In this document: positions 52,710 through 62,935 of the stretch, in pieces
Position numbering within the stretch: position 1 is the first letter of the stretch
How the letters are laid out: every line of letters starts with the position of its first letter
NCBI RefSeq assembly: GCF_932526225.1
Contig: NC_064034.1
Coordinates: 5,566,001-5,630,000 of the forward strand
Source: Nematostella vectensis
Lineage: Eukaryota; Cnidaria; Anthozoa; Actiniaria; Edwardsiidae
DNA: 64,000 bases
Direction of reading: 5' to 3'
Made by a program: the position numbers and the translations under genes
The notes under the pieces: model-generated
Seen by the model: only the letters and a program-made list of their open reading frames with translations
Database searches by the model: none
What the model was told of the DNA's origin: nothing

Positions 52710-54031
52710 GTTAACCTCTTCATAATAGCCAGCTCAGTTAAAACGGAAAAACTGAGATCAAATAATAATAAGAAGTTTTTTTGTATCGTGTTAGTCATCA
52801 CCACAGATTTAGATTTCCTCGTGCCTTTTATAACGAATCAATAAAAAAAAAGATTAAATTTGAACATATGATGCAGTAGAAGCTATTCATATAGATGGTA
52901 ATTTTCTTGGAGGGAACGCGGAGAATTTAGAATTAGACGAGAGGTTACCTACCTTGAATGTAATTGTAATTTCCTGAAGATATGCGGAGCATTTTGGGAC
53001 TGGGTTCCCTCCCAGCATCCTTTGCCCACCCCATGCCTTTGACCTCTGCCAATAACTCGCACTCCCAGCAAGGAAGAACTGATTACTATGCAGTGCGCCT
53101 CTTACCCTGGAAACCAGAGCAAAGCGAACAGCCCATTTTATCCCTCGCCCCTAGCATGCTGGTTAAAGCGGATATTCAGCCTCTGGAACACAGGGTACGA
53201 CGCGCCTCGGTATTTATGCAGTCCTCACTTGCATTTGAATTATTTTGAAACGTGACCAATGACTTGTTAGTACCGAAGTAAGTATGCAATCTAAGCCCAT
53301 AATGCGGAGCATATCGGAAGAAAATTTGGCGATAGGGGCTGAGGGGTAAATCGGGTACATACATGAGTTTTCTTGCAATTTCCTATTGTGAATCACACGC
53401 ACAATAGAACGTGTATTATTATGCATTGCGCTGTAAAACACTTGAACGTTCTTAATAAATCCTATGTCTTGTTATGCACAGTTTTAATAAAAATTGGAAT
53501 ATTGTGAACAGACTATTTAACCAAACGCTGCAGGTATCAAGGTATCTCTGTGGTGATTAGCCATATGAAGGCTCAGGGGGTTTGGGAATGAAGCAGTGGG
53601 CTTTGGTAGGGGTATCAAGCAGTTGGTGTGGGTATGGAGTCGTGGAAGGGGTATGAAGTCCTGGGTGTGGGTATAAATTGGCGATTGTTGATGTGGAAAA
53701 GTGGGTGTGGCGATAAAGTCATGGTTATGCAGTCGTGGATATGGGTGTGGTCATAGAGTCGTGGGCATGGAGTAAAGAGAAATGTTTGTGTGGCGAACGC
53801 TTTAGAAGGCCTAGGGTGCTCACGGGTTGCGAAAAAAAAAGGTAGGAGATAAAACTTAATTTGAATATTTCACACACAATTGCATTATGCAGCTATTTCT
53901 TGTTAACGATAATTTAATAAGATAAGATGCAAAAGTGCTTGTGTAAATTTAATTGCTAAATGATGTCATTATCAAAAGACATAGTCGGATACGTCTTATA
54001 CCTATATGGTAGGAAATAAAAGTCCATATAA
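52710..54031. other. Intergenic with degenerate GTGGG-rich repeats
   Basis: A frame at 52,982-53,248 has no recognised family. At 53,560-53,780 loose units around gggtgtgg(g/t)tatgaagtcgtgg repeat. No gene called. Confidence 0.45.
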
Positions 54032-54449
54032 GGGAGCGGTCATTTATTACTGGGTGGGGGAGGAAGGCTGCGAATATGTAGGGGGGGGGGGGGGGGGCTA
54101 CGTTTATTGGGCGCCAATTTAGGGGGGGTCACATTTTTTGGGCGCCGAATTTAAGTAATTGTCATTGTTCAAATGTACATTTTATTCAGTTCACAATGTT
54201 TCCTGTACTATTGTTTATCTAGTTCCATATATTGTTCAGGTACCAATCTTGTCTTTATATATATAAATGGTGCAATTTTTGGGGGCGCCCGGTCTAGGGG
54301 GGGGGGGGAGGGGGGGTCACGAGTTTTGTGCTTGGATTTGAGGGGGGGGCAAAACTTTTGAGCCCAGGGTTTTGCAAAATTACCGGCCCACCCCCCCCCA
54401 AACCCCCCCCCCCCCCCTTTCCCTTCCCCAGCAATTAATGACCGCTCCC
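54032..54449. mobile_element. PIF/Harbinger-type MITE, G-rich, TAA duplication
   Basis: GGGAGCGGTCATTTATTACT at the left is matched by GGGAGCGGTCATTAATTGCT on the opposite strand at the right. TAA flanks both sides flush (54029-54031 and 54450-54452), fitting the TWA target of PIF/Harbinger. The inside has several long G or C runs. Confidence 0.85.
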
Positions 54450-54889
54450 TAAATGATATGAGATTTTAGGTTTCATTTTGGTGGAATGGAGGAAATTTCT
54501 TTTTTGGGGTTTACACATTGGGGGCTTGAATGACTGCACTCTTTTAGAATGATTTGGAAACTTTTTCCTACAAGAGTTTATATGCGAAGACAGGGACAAA
54601 TTCTTTGAACTGCCGGAAGATTATGTTGCCGATTCTTAGCGCTAAATATCGTGGTAGAAATAGAAAAGAGGCCTCTGCCAGCAGGGAACGTGGTAGATAT
54701 TACAGTTAATGCACTAATCGACACATGTACTGCCCTAGGGATGCGCATAGGTAAAAAAAAACTATTTTAAATATAACGGGAGTAGAACTGTTCCATATCT
54801 ATACGAGCGGAACCATGATGAGTGGCGTCGTGTTTCATCAGCTAAAACTGTATAAAATAAGTAAAGGTGCGGTGTTATAAGCACAAAGC

Positions 54890-55205
54890 TAGATATTCTA
54901 AGTCATACACGCAAATAGTGCGATGTTAAAAGCGACATTCTAAGTCATACACGCAAAAAGTGCGATGTTATAAGCGAAAAAGTGCCATATTGTGAGATAT
55001 AATGTGCGATGTTTTGAAGCAAATTGTCTCATGTCGTAACGCCAAGAGTCAGATGTTGTTGGCGATTTGCATAATGTGCCATGACGCAAGCCTAAACATC
55101 CAATCGTGTGTGACAAATAGTCACATGTCGTTGTGCAAAAAGTCCAATGTCGTAACGCAAAAAGTGCAATCTCGTGAAGCACAAAGTGCATTTGCAAAAA
55201 GTGAG
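54890..55205. repeat. ~20-bp periodic satellite, degenerate
   Basis: Units of the type cgcaaaaagtgcgatgttgtaa repeat around 15 times with many changes; two longer units (gacattctaagtcatacacg) are adjacent at 54,890-54,970. Confidence 0.75.
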
Positions 55206-55626
55206 TTTTTTTCTACATAGACGAGCATGCTTTGCGAATAGACTAGAAACGTAATTGCGAAATCCTGAGCTTAAATTGAGATATATAAGTAAATATATTA
55301 AATCAAGATTATAAGCCATAAAGCTCAGTGAAATAAATAGCATTGTTGATAAGACAAAGTAAAAAGTTCAGCATTGCGACCCATTGTGAGTCGTATTATG
55401 GAATGCTGTAAATGATTGTAAAAAAAGTTAGATATTATTAGTATTAATGCGATGAGCCGCCTAAGTAATAAACAAAGTCAAATGCCGTGATTTATCGTTT
55501 GGAGGAGAGGCTTGCGATGTAGAGTTATCATTGGGGGCTTAGTCCCGCAAGGCGAGCTAGAGGTACCTGCATCTGTAGAACACTGAATAAAGCTCGAGCG
55601 AGCTCTCAACCAGTTCAGCCTTTGAT

Positions 55627-55861
55627 TCGCCCCATGACAGGTTCTCCAATAGGGTTCTGGATTCCGGATCCTAGTGTGTAGATTCCGGATTCCATGTGGG
55701 TTTTTTCTCGTGGATTCCGGATCCCAGCAGCATGGATTCCGGATTCCATATCTCATTTTTTCATGGATTCCGGATTCCATATCTCATTTTTTCATGGATT
55801 CCGGATCCCATATCTCATTTTTTCATGGATTCCGGATTCCGGATTACCTGTCATGGGGCGA
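55627..55861. mobile_element. MITE with 16-bp perfect inverted ends, TTTGAT duplication, internal minisatellite
   Basis: TCGCCCCATGACAGGT at the left and its exact reverse complement at the right; TTTGAT flush on both sides (55621-55626 and 55862-55867). Inside, ~36-bp units of catggattccggattccatatctcatttttt repeat about four times. Confidence 0.88.
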
Positions 55862-55984
55862 TTTGATCCCGTATCGCTAAGGCTTTTTTTCCTCGGCCTA
55901 TCCTGAAGTTCTGTTTAGTTTTTAGTCCTTGTAGGGAGCTCACAGGTCATTCGTATAGAATCCAGTTATTTGAAAATTCTCTTC

Positions 55985-56750
55985 AAATTTGTGAAATGAA
56001 GTTCTAAAGCACAAAGTTAAATATTTTTTGCAATAGACAAAACCTGAAATGATTTGGCAATTCGGCAAATCGCGATATTTTTAAGACACGAAGTACCATG
56101 TTATGAAGCACAAAGTTAATTATTTTATGCAATAGACAAAAACTGAAATGATTTGCGCATTCGGCAAATCGCGAGATTTCTTAAGACACAAAGTACCATG
56201 TTATAAAGCACAAAGTTAAATATTTTATGCAATAGACAAAACCTGAAATGATTTGCGCATTCGGTAAATCGCGAGATTTTTTAAGACACAAAGTCCCATG
56301 TTATGAAGCACAAAGTTAAATATTTAATGCACAGACAAAAACTGGAATGATCTGCGCATTCGGCAAATCGCGAGATTTTTTTAGACACAAAGTTGAAAAT
56401 TTTATGCAATAGACAAAACCTGAAATAATTTGGGCATTCGGCAAATCGCGAGATTTTTTGAGACACAAAGTCCCATGTTATAAAGCACAAAGTCAAATAT
56501 TTTATGCAATAGACAAATAGTGCTATGTTACAAGCACAAAGTTGAATGTCGTGAACGATATACTGAAATGTTTTAAGCAAAGGCAAAATGATGAGTTTTT
56601 TAAGACACAAAGTGCGATGTTTTGAGACACAAAGTGCGATATGGTGAACTAAACCTGCAATGTTTTAAGCGATAATCAAATAGTGCTTTGTCGTGACACT
56701 CAAAGTGAGTTGTCGTGACGCAAAAAGTTTAAAGTCGTAACCGAAAGGTG
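55985..56750. repeat. ~100-bp satellite, about 5 units, with degenerate flanks
   Basis: Units run aaagcacaaagttaaatattttatgcaatagacaaaacctgaaatgatttgcgcattcggcaaatcgcgag (shortened here by its core cacaaagttaaat and ttcggcaaatcgcgag), about 100 bp each from 55,990 to 56,490, then break up into ~20-bp cacaaagtgcgatgtt-like units. The short core matches the satellite at 54.9-55.2 kb, so both blocks come from one family. Confidence 0.85.
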
Positions 56751-56860
56751 AGATGTTGAAAACCTTGAGTGGCTAATACGGATATTAGCCTCTATCATAC
56801 TAAACGTGTCTCGCGAAACATATTACTTCTGGACTACAGAGAATTTCTCGATTTGAAAGA

Positions 56861-57877
56861 ATGATACGGTGGTATATCTTATGTCGCCCTTTCAATGTGA
56901 AGCGCGCCCTCTTGGTTTTGTGTATCGCCGTCGCATTTATCTGGTTGTTATCCTCCCTAAAAGGAAACTGCGAGATTCACATTCGCGACGACGAGTTCTA
57001 CCCATACGTGCAATTCAATTTGAATGATCCACAGGTCTCTCCAGTTGGAATTGAAAACAAATGGTTTTATCTCGCTGTAGTAGTGAACGCAGATCCCCGT
57101 AAACCTGAGAATAGAAAGGCGATACGTGGATCATGGGGTTTGGCGAATTTACAGCGTGGATATATCGCAAGCAATCAAGACAAGCTCGAATGGAAAGTGT
57201 TCTTCGCCATGGGCAAAACCGGCGACAATTCACAAGACTCTAGGAACATCAGAGAAGCTGAAGAACAGAACGATCTATTGATTGGTAATTTCATTGATAC
57301 TTACAATAACCTGGTAGTCAAAACCTTTATGAGTCATCTATGGACACTCAGACTCAAATGCAAATACGTGCTAAAAACAGACGAAGATGTGTACATAAGA
57401 CTCCCCGTACTTATATCATGGCTTCGTTCACAGGGCTCGCCAGCCCGCTTTTATGGCGGACATGTGTACGAGGGCTATCGAGCAATACGCGACCCCTGTA
57501 GCAGTAAGTGGGCCATCAGCAAAGCTTATTTTCCAGACTACTATTTCCCGCCGTTTTGCGGCGGCGCTTTCCATGTTATTTCTTCAGACGTGGTACCCGA
57601 TATAGTGTGGTATACTAGTCAGCGTCCCCCCTTTCATTTGGACGATGCGTATATCGGCGTAGTGGCGAGAGATTTAGGGATTCAAGCGGTCAATATACCG
57701 GGTTTTAACGCACATGACTATAATACTATACGAGAATTTAAGAAAAGCAAGATTTTAAAGAATACTCTAGACAAGAAAATTGCAATTGGGCATCGAATAG
57801 AACCTGAGTGGATAAAACGCTTTCATGACTATTACTTTCCGTTAAAATCCAATAGACCACAGGTAGTTACAATTTAG
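56861..57877 (+). CDS. GT31 beta-1,3-galactosyltransferase-like enzyme, 338 aa, single exon
   Basis: A single open frame gives a type II Golgi protein: short basic cytosolic tail, membrane anchor at about residues 15-32 (RALLVLCIAVAFIWLLSS), short stem, then a GT31 domain. Motifs in order are IRGSWG (88-93), EAEEQNDLLIGNFIDTYNNL (133-152), the metal-binding DxD as TDEDVY (173-178), CGGAFHVISSD (233-243) and LDDAYIGV (260-267). These match beta-1,3-galactosyl/N-acetylglucosaminyltransferases, which extend glycans using UDP-sugars. The catalytic domain is complete and the length is normal. No intron is seen, as is common for B3GALT-type genes. The donor and acceptor sugars cannot be told from sequence. 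The satellite at 56.0-56.75 kb ends about 100 bp upstream, leaving little promoter space. Confidence 0.93.
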   Translation: MIRWYILCRPFNVKRALLVLCIAVAFIWLLSSLKGNCEIHIRDDEFYPYVQFNLNDPQVSPVGIENKWFYLAVVVNADPRKPENRKAIRGSWGLANLQRGYIASNQDKLEWKVFFAMGKTGDNSQDSRNIREAEEQNDLLIGNFIDTYNNLVVKTFMSHLWTLRLKCKYVLKTDEDVYIRLPVLISWLRSQGSPARFYGGHVYEGYRAIRDPCSSKWAISKAYFPDYYFPPFCGGAFHVISSDVVPDIVWYTSQRPPFHLDDAYIGVVARDLGIQAVNIPGFNAHDYNTIREFKKSKILKNTLDKKIAIGHRIEPEWIKRFHDYYFPLKSNRPQVVTI

Positions 57878-59844
57878 GATATATTTTTTATCTGTTTATA
57901 GACTCTATAAAATGTAAGAGGTTTGTTTATAAAATGTTTGTTTATGATGAGTTGCTCACGTGCAAGGCATAATAGGAGCTTTAAATCCTCCTTGGCCACT
58001 ACCAGAAACCATGTAGTGTGCGACCAATTTTGTCAACTATCCGAGAAACATTTCTTTGTCGCTGCTACAAGATTTTCCACGCGCTACAATGTACCTAGCA
58101 TAGTCTAGCCAGGGCTTAGCACACTTTATTTTTTTATTCCCCACAGCATGATATTTCTATATTTCAAATCTTGTCCTTGTTAAATCAGACACTTGTAGAT
58201 CGTTTGCTTTATCTACTCAGCCCCCCAAATAGTCTGGTCATTGATCAGGCCTTTATTTACCTCTTTCTATTCCTTTAAAAAAAGTAGACAATGATTGATC
58301 GGGACACGTGGGGCAGCAACAAGTGACCACGGATTATCTTTTGTTTTATGGTAATTATTTAAGCTGTTTGATGGTAATTATTTCACCTAATCGATAATTC
58401 ATAAACGGCAGGTTCCTGTATAAAATGCCGACCCCAACAATCAATCAAGTTTATTTCACCAAATAATAGTATAATGATAACAATGCAAAAAAAAGTGATG
58501 ATGAGGAGTCTACTAAAAGCACAATGTGTCAGCGGTCTCATTTCTCACTGTGTTGTTGTAGCGATAAGAACTCTGTACCCCCTACCAAACTAAACCTTGA
58601 GAGATAATAAGTCACTAGGACATAAGTCACAACGAGAATTATAAAACCTTGTTTTATTTTTAATACAAGGATTTTTTGATAATTTCACGGGGTACAATCT
58701 ATGCAAATTTAAATTCGCCCTAGACAGTCCTTCCAAGTCGTTTCCGGGAGCGTTGTGTGACTCCAACCGCTGGGGGTTGTTTTAAAAACAGAGCCTGATT
58801 GAACTTAACAAATTGTTAATTAAACATGCACTATTCCATGACTTTGTTGGGCTAATAACTTAAGGTTGGATGGGGTTTGCTTTTTTCATCAGTTGAGCTA
58901 ATACTTAAGTATTACAATAGTCGTCGCTGTTTTGCTTAGAGATTTTCAAAAAAAACATATTTAGCAGAACTTCATCTACACAAAAATTATTATAATTAAT
59001 GGAGATCCTTACCTTGAATAAAGGGTAAATGCTGAAAAAGTGATTCACCAAGTTAACAATTCCAACACGACCCTATGAACGATCTTACCTTGGCACGATC
59101 TCCACGAGGTACAAGACACGATCACAAGGCACTTTGATTGGATGGAAGGTATGGGAGATACAAGAGACAATCTGATTGGTTAGACACTTCTGCAACGAAG
59201 ACCATTCTGCAACGCTACATAAATTCGCCGCGACCAAACAAGCAACGAACCGTGACTTTTGTTTGACCTCGTCCCTAGGCGTCTTGTAACAACCCTTTAT
59301 TTCAAACATTCTATGCAAGCCGCTCAGCAAATAAAAGCGAGGGACGATACTACATTTTGCATTCATGGTTGACTGCGAGCAAATTTCAAATTTTTTCAGC
59401 AAAACGTATAAAATACCAAAATTTTGTAAAAAAAAAAAGTACCACCATTGCGTTTTTTTATCTCCTGAAAACGCAAACTAATTGCGGCAACGGCGAGTTT
59501 ATTGCTCGTTGTGTTTGTAACAAAATCGAGCTTCGGTGAAATTAACGCATGCTTGTTGGATGTCAACCCTGATGTTCGGTAAAAGAAAGTAATAGACAAA
59601 CTTTAATAATTCACAATTTACTCTGAACAGTAACTCGAAAACTTCTATACAAATCCGTGAAATGGGAAATTGTCTCGATTCTCCATAGAACGATTTGTCT
59701 GTTTTCATATCGTTATGGATCGAGTTCCCACTGTACGCTATGCCCTCGACTATTTTTCTACAAAATTTTCTTCTAAGTTTTCTAATGCTTGTCGAGTAGT
59801 TCTATATACAGTATCATTAACGTCGATAAAATGTGTTTTTTCTT
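57878..59844. other. Intergenic, no gene recognised
   Basis: AT-rich. The stretch near 59,255-59,312 (aggcgtcttgta...aaacattctatgc) is related to one in KDM4 intron 14 at about 24,930-24,985, suggesting a dispersed repeat. Nothing else identified. Confidence 0.5.
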
Positions 59845-60190
59845 TGTCCGTGTTGTGTTTATCGCGTGTCATATTTGTCCGTGTTTTCTCTTTATCACGT
59901 GTCGTTTATCCGTGTTGTGTGTTTATCACGTGTCATTTATCCGTGCTGTGTGTTTATCGAGTGCCATTTGTCCGTGTTGTGTGTTGTGTTTATCGCGTGT
60001 CATTTGTCCGTGTTGGGTAATTATCGGGGGCCATTTGTCCGTGTTATTGTGTGTTGTGTTTATCGCGTGTCATTTATCCGTGTTGTGTGTTTATCGCGTG
60101 CCATCTGTCCGTGTTGTGTGTCGTGTTTATCGAGTGTCATTTGTCCGTGTTGTGTGTTTATCGCGGGCCATATTTGTCTGTGTTTTGTAT
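59845..60190. repeat. ~31-bp minisatellite, about 10 copies
   Basis: Units of tttatcgcgtgtcatttgtccgtgttgtgtg with small insertions. It opens Cys/Val-rich spurious frames in three phases. Confidence 0.95.
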
Positions 60191-60221
60191 ATTGTATGTG
60201 CTTTAACGCAGATGACGATCT

Positions 60222-60316
60222 AATCTAAGATGTTATCAAATATTTCACAGTAGTAGAGGTACGCTATCTATTAAAGATGTTATCAAATATTTCACAGTAG
60301 TAGTGGTGCGCTACTA
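60222..60316. repeat. Two tandem ~47-bp units
   Basis: aagatgttatcaaatatttcacagtagtag occurs at about 60,227 and 60,274 with matching flanks. Confidence 0.9.
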
Positions 60317-60334
60317 CTCGCATTTAGTTGCTTT

Positions 60335-62935
60335 TCAAGCTGTACAGTAGTCATTCGTCGCCCTTGTTCGCCATGACAGATAGCTCTTCACCGCTTGGTA
60401 GCAGCAACTGTATTGCTCCTGTAGATGAGAAATCGATTGGTTAATTAAACTGGGCGTCCTTCCCCAGCCCTCTGTAAGGCTAGGGGTGCACAGGGTTCGC
60501 GCGAAGCCTTCCCCGAGCGCAAAAAAGTGGTTCATCATCAAATATCATTAAAGCACTATTTCTAATGCATTTGCATACATACACATATACTCTCGCCTAC
60601 TAGTTGCTGCTACTAAGGCTCGACCTAACGGGAGTAAACATCCAGACACCTTGATACTAAAGATAGGCCTACAGGAAAGTTTCGAGTAACCGAGGTTTAG
60701 ACCTATCGAAATTCATCCACAAGCATTCAGACCCCTTGATACTTACAATAGAGCCGACAAAAGCTGGACGCTGAGATCGTAACCACCTGACTGTCTGAAA
60801 GATGTCTACGGTATCCTCCGCTTCAAGACGCTCGATAGAGATGGCTAAAGCCAAGAAAACACCTGTGCGACCTGCGCCATCACTGAAATGACAAGCGAGT
60901 CGATATGAAAATCATCGTTATCATAATCAGTATTATCGTCGTCGTCGTCGTCGTTGTTATCAACTGTGTAATTGCTTCTCATACTGCATCAACATCATTA
61001 TCACCACTAATGTCATCAGATTTCGCAGGAGCTCCACTTTGCAAGAAGGTTAACACTCTTTTTGTGCATCTTGTTTGTGTTTTTTGTCAAAAAAGTTGAT
61101 TGTGTACGTGCATTCTTATAATGCCTGGTAAACAATAGTGACATAACGACATAATGTTTAAGTGTGAATGGTTCGATATTCTGACATAAGCCCAACCATA
61201 AGGACATAAACATAACGACATAAGTAAAAAAAAACTTTTTTTATATATCATTATGTCCATGTCGTAATGTTGGGCTTAAAAGACTGCGCGCGCCTATGTC
61301 GTTATGTCGTTAAGTCACTAGTACTAATGTGCACTAGGCATAACAGATGAGACGTTATCCTTCTAAAACAATTGAGACGCAAATGGACGGATGTCTACCT
61401 GCAATGCACCACGGTAGGACCATGATCCTCTGTGGATTGAATTTTCTGGACTTGCTCGTGTAGGAAGACCAGCCCGTTCATTCTAGGAGGCATGCCATGT
61501 GCTGACCAGTTATGGTATTGGAAATGATACACCAGGAGGCTGTCCATGCTCTGGGAATACAAATATACCATTTAAGAATCACTTTACGCCAATGACTTTA
61601 CGGCCAATTATTTTACTCTACAGCGCAATACCGACTAACGCAAAGAATCCATTTCCATCGGCTAATTCAACAAGTGACTGTGATGCTTTCAGTAAAACAT
61701 CGTTAATAAGGTATTATCGTTAATACTCTACTATCTGTTAAAGAAAAATGATTGTAGACGACCATTCCGAAAACAAATTTTACAAACAAAGATGAAAAGA
61801 AAACTTGGAAAATCACAGCGAGTTTTGCCGGTGCCAACATCGTCAGTCCCCGTTTCATGTGTCCCTTTTACGGTCCTGTTACCTTCCAAAGTACCAAGAA
61901 ACGCAAGACAATTATTGAGAGCGACGACATGGATAAGTTTGGAACTATATGGTCGGTAGCCCGCCATTTTTAGCGACTTTTTTCTTTGAATTTATTCGCT
62001 TGGCTTGAAATCGACATTTTACTTTTGAATTTATTCGCTTGGCTTGTAATCGACTTTTTCGTAGATTTCTAGAGTTCTTAAAACCACCTTAAGCATTTGC
62101 GATCTGTGCCATATTAATAATTGCGATTACTTAAATAAATGAAAACGACGAAACTAGGGAAACTGATTCTACTTTCATTTCTTTACTAATAGCGCTCCGT
62201 CAATAAGTAGTTAGCAATTTTCAATTGTAAAAAAAAGACTGGTTGATTGACATTCTTTATACACTTAAACACCAATACCTCGAGCCTAACTTACCAGTGA
62301 AAACTAGAGAAAACAACTCAAGTTATCTAGGGTAAAAACATAAAGAAAAGTACTCCAAAGTACTCCGAGATTAGACTATGCGGGATATTCTACTTATCGA
62401 TGTTATAAAGAGCATGATTAGCACTACAGTCACTCCTGATGAATATCCCGTTTTATGGCCCCCTCCCCATGCAAGGATATTAAGCCTACCCATGTGCCCT
62501 TCCATGCCAATAATTTGGTAGCAAGCAGGGTTAGGGTTAACGAGCGCGAGGTGTATTTGATCGGCATAATAATAATAAAAAACGCCTGTGTGATAAGGGA
62601 CTAAAATACATAATGAAAAATCTTAAAGCGCTCGCGGACCAGGGTATAACAGCGGCGTAGACAGGATTTTTAGCAGCGCATTTTTTTTTCAGCGCATTTT
62701 CATCCTTATTTTTACGGTATTTACTGTATTTTTGGCTGCTAGAAAGGGGGGGGGGGGCTTCTCGGCCACCCCCTGGATAAGCCCCTGTATATTGATGTAG
62801 TGCGCATACCCCGTGACAGCGAAGCTTAAAAACTCTCTGGGTGTGGTCGTCCAGTTCTTCTTCGTCAATTTTGGTCACGATGTATTTCCCATAACGGACA
62901 CAGCCATCCCGCGGCCAGTACAACTCACTTTCGAT
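60335..62935 (-). CDS. Receptor-type protein tyrosine phosphatase, C-terminal part (last 4 exons), D2-like
   Basis: Minus-strand exons 62935-62810, 61550-61399, 60882-60747 and 60418-60335 (stop TGA) join in phase. Blocks: ELYWPRDGCVRYGKYIVTK, FQYHNWSAHGMPPRM, the P-loop VVHCSDGAGRTGVF, FQTVRWLRSQRPAFVGS and EQYSCCYQAVKSYL. This order is that of a classical PTP domain from the strand after the pTyr loop to the final helix. The P-loop Cys and Arg are kept (HC..G.GRTG), but the WPD loop reads WSA, so the general-acid Asp is missing. That is usual in membrane-distal D2 domains of receptor PTPs, which are weak or inactive. The 5' part, including membrane segment and D1, would lie beyond the right edge. 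A single-domain PTP cannot be excluded. Confidence 0.88.
61137..61318. mobile_element. TA-flanked near-palindromic MITE in a PTP intron
   Basis: GTGACATAACGACATAA at the left and GTGACTTAACGACATAACGACAT on the opposite strand at the right; TA on both sides (61135-61136, 61319-61320). Inner arms also pair (cataagcccaac with gttgggctta), so the 182 bp could fold into one long hairpin. TA target suits Tc1/mariner. Confidence 0.8.
61985..62062. repeat. Two tandem 39-bp units in a PTP intron
   Basis: tttgaatttattcgcttggc at about 61,985 and 62,024, followed by ttg(a/t)aatcgac in both. Confidence 0.9.

Noticed and set aside
52982..53248. 88-codon frame MRSILGLG...
   Set aside because: No domain resemblance and no link to the integrase exons.
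55478..55906. Frames rich in GFRIP/ISFF repeats
   Set aside because: Generated by the ggattccgg minisatellite inside the MITE.
59670..60228. Three overlapping Cys/Val-rich frames of 116-144 codons
   Set aside because: They arise from the ~31-bp minisatellite, which is open in several phases at once.
62525..62545. Telomere-like gggttagggtta
   Set aside because: Fewer than three units; no array.
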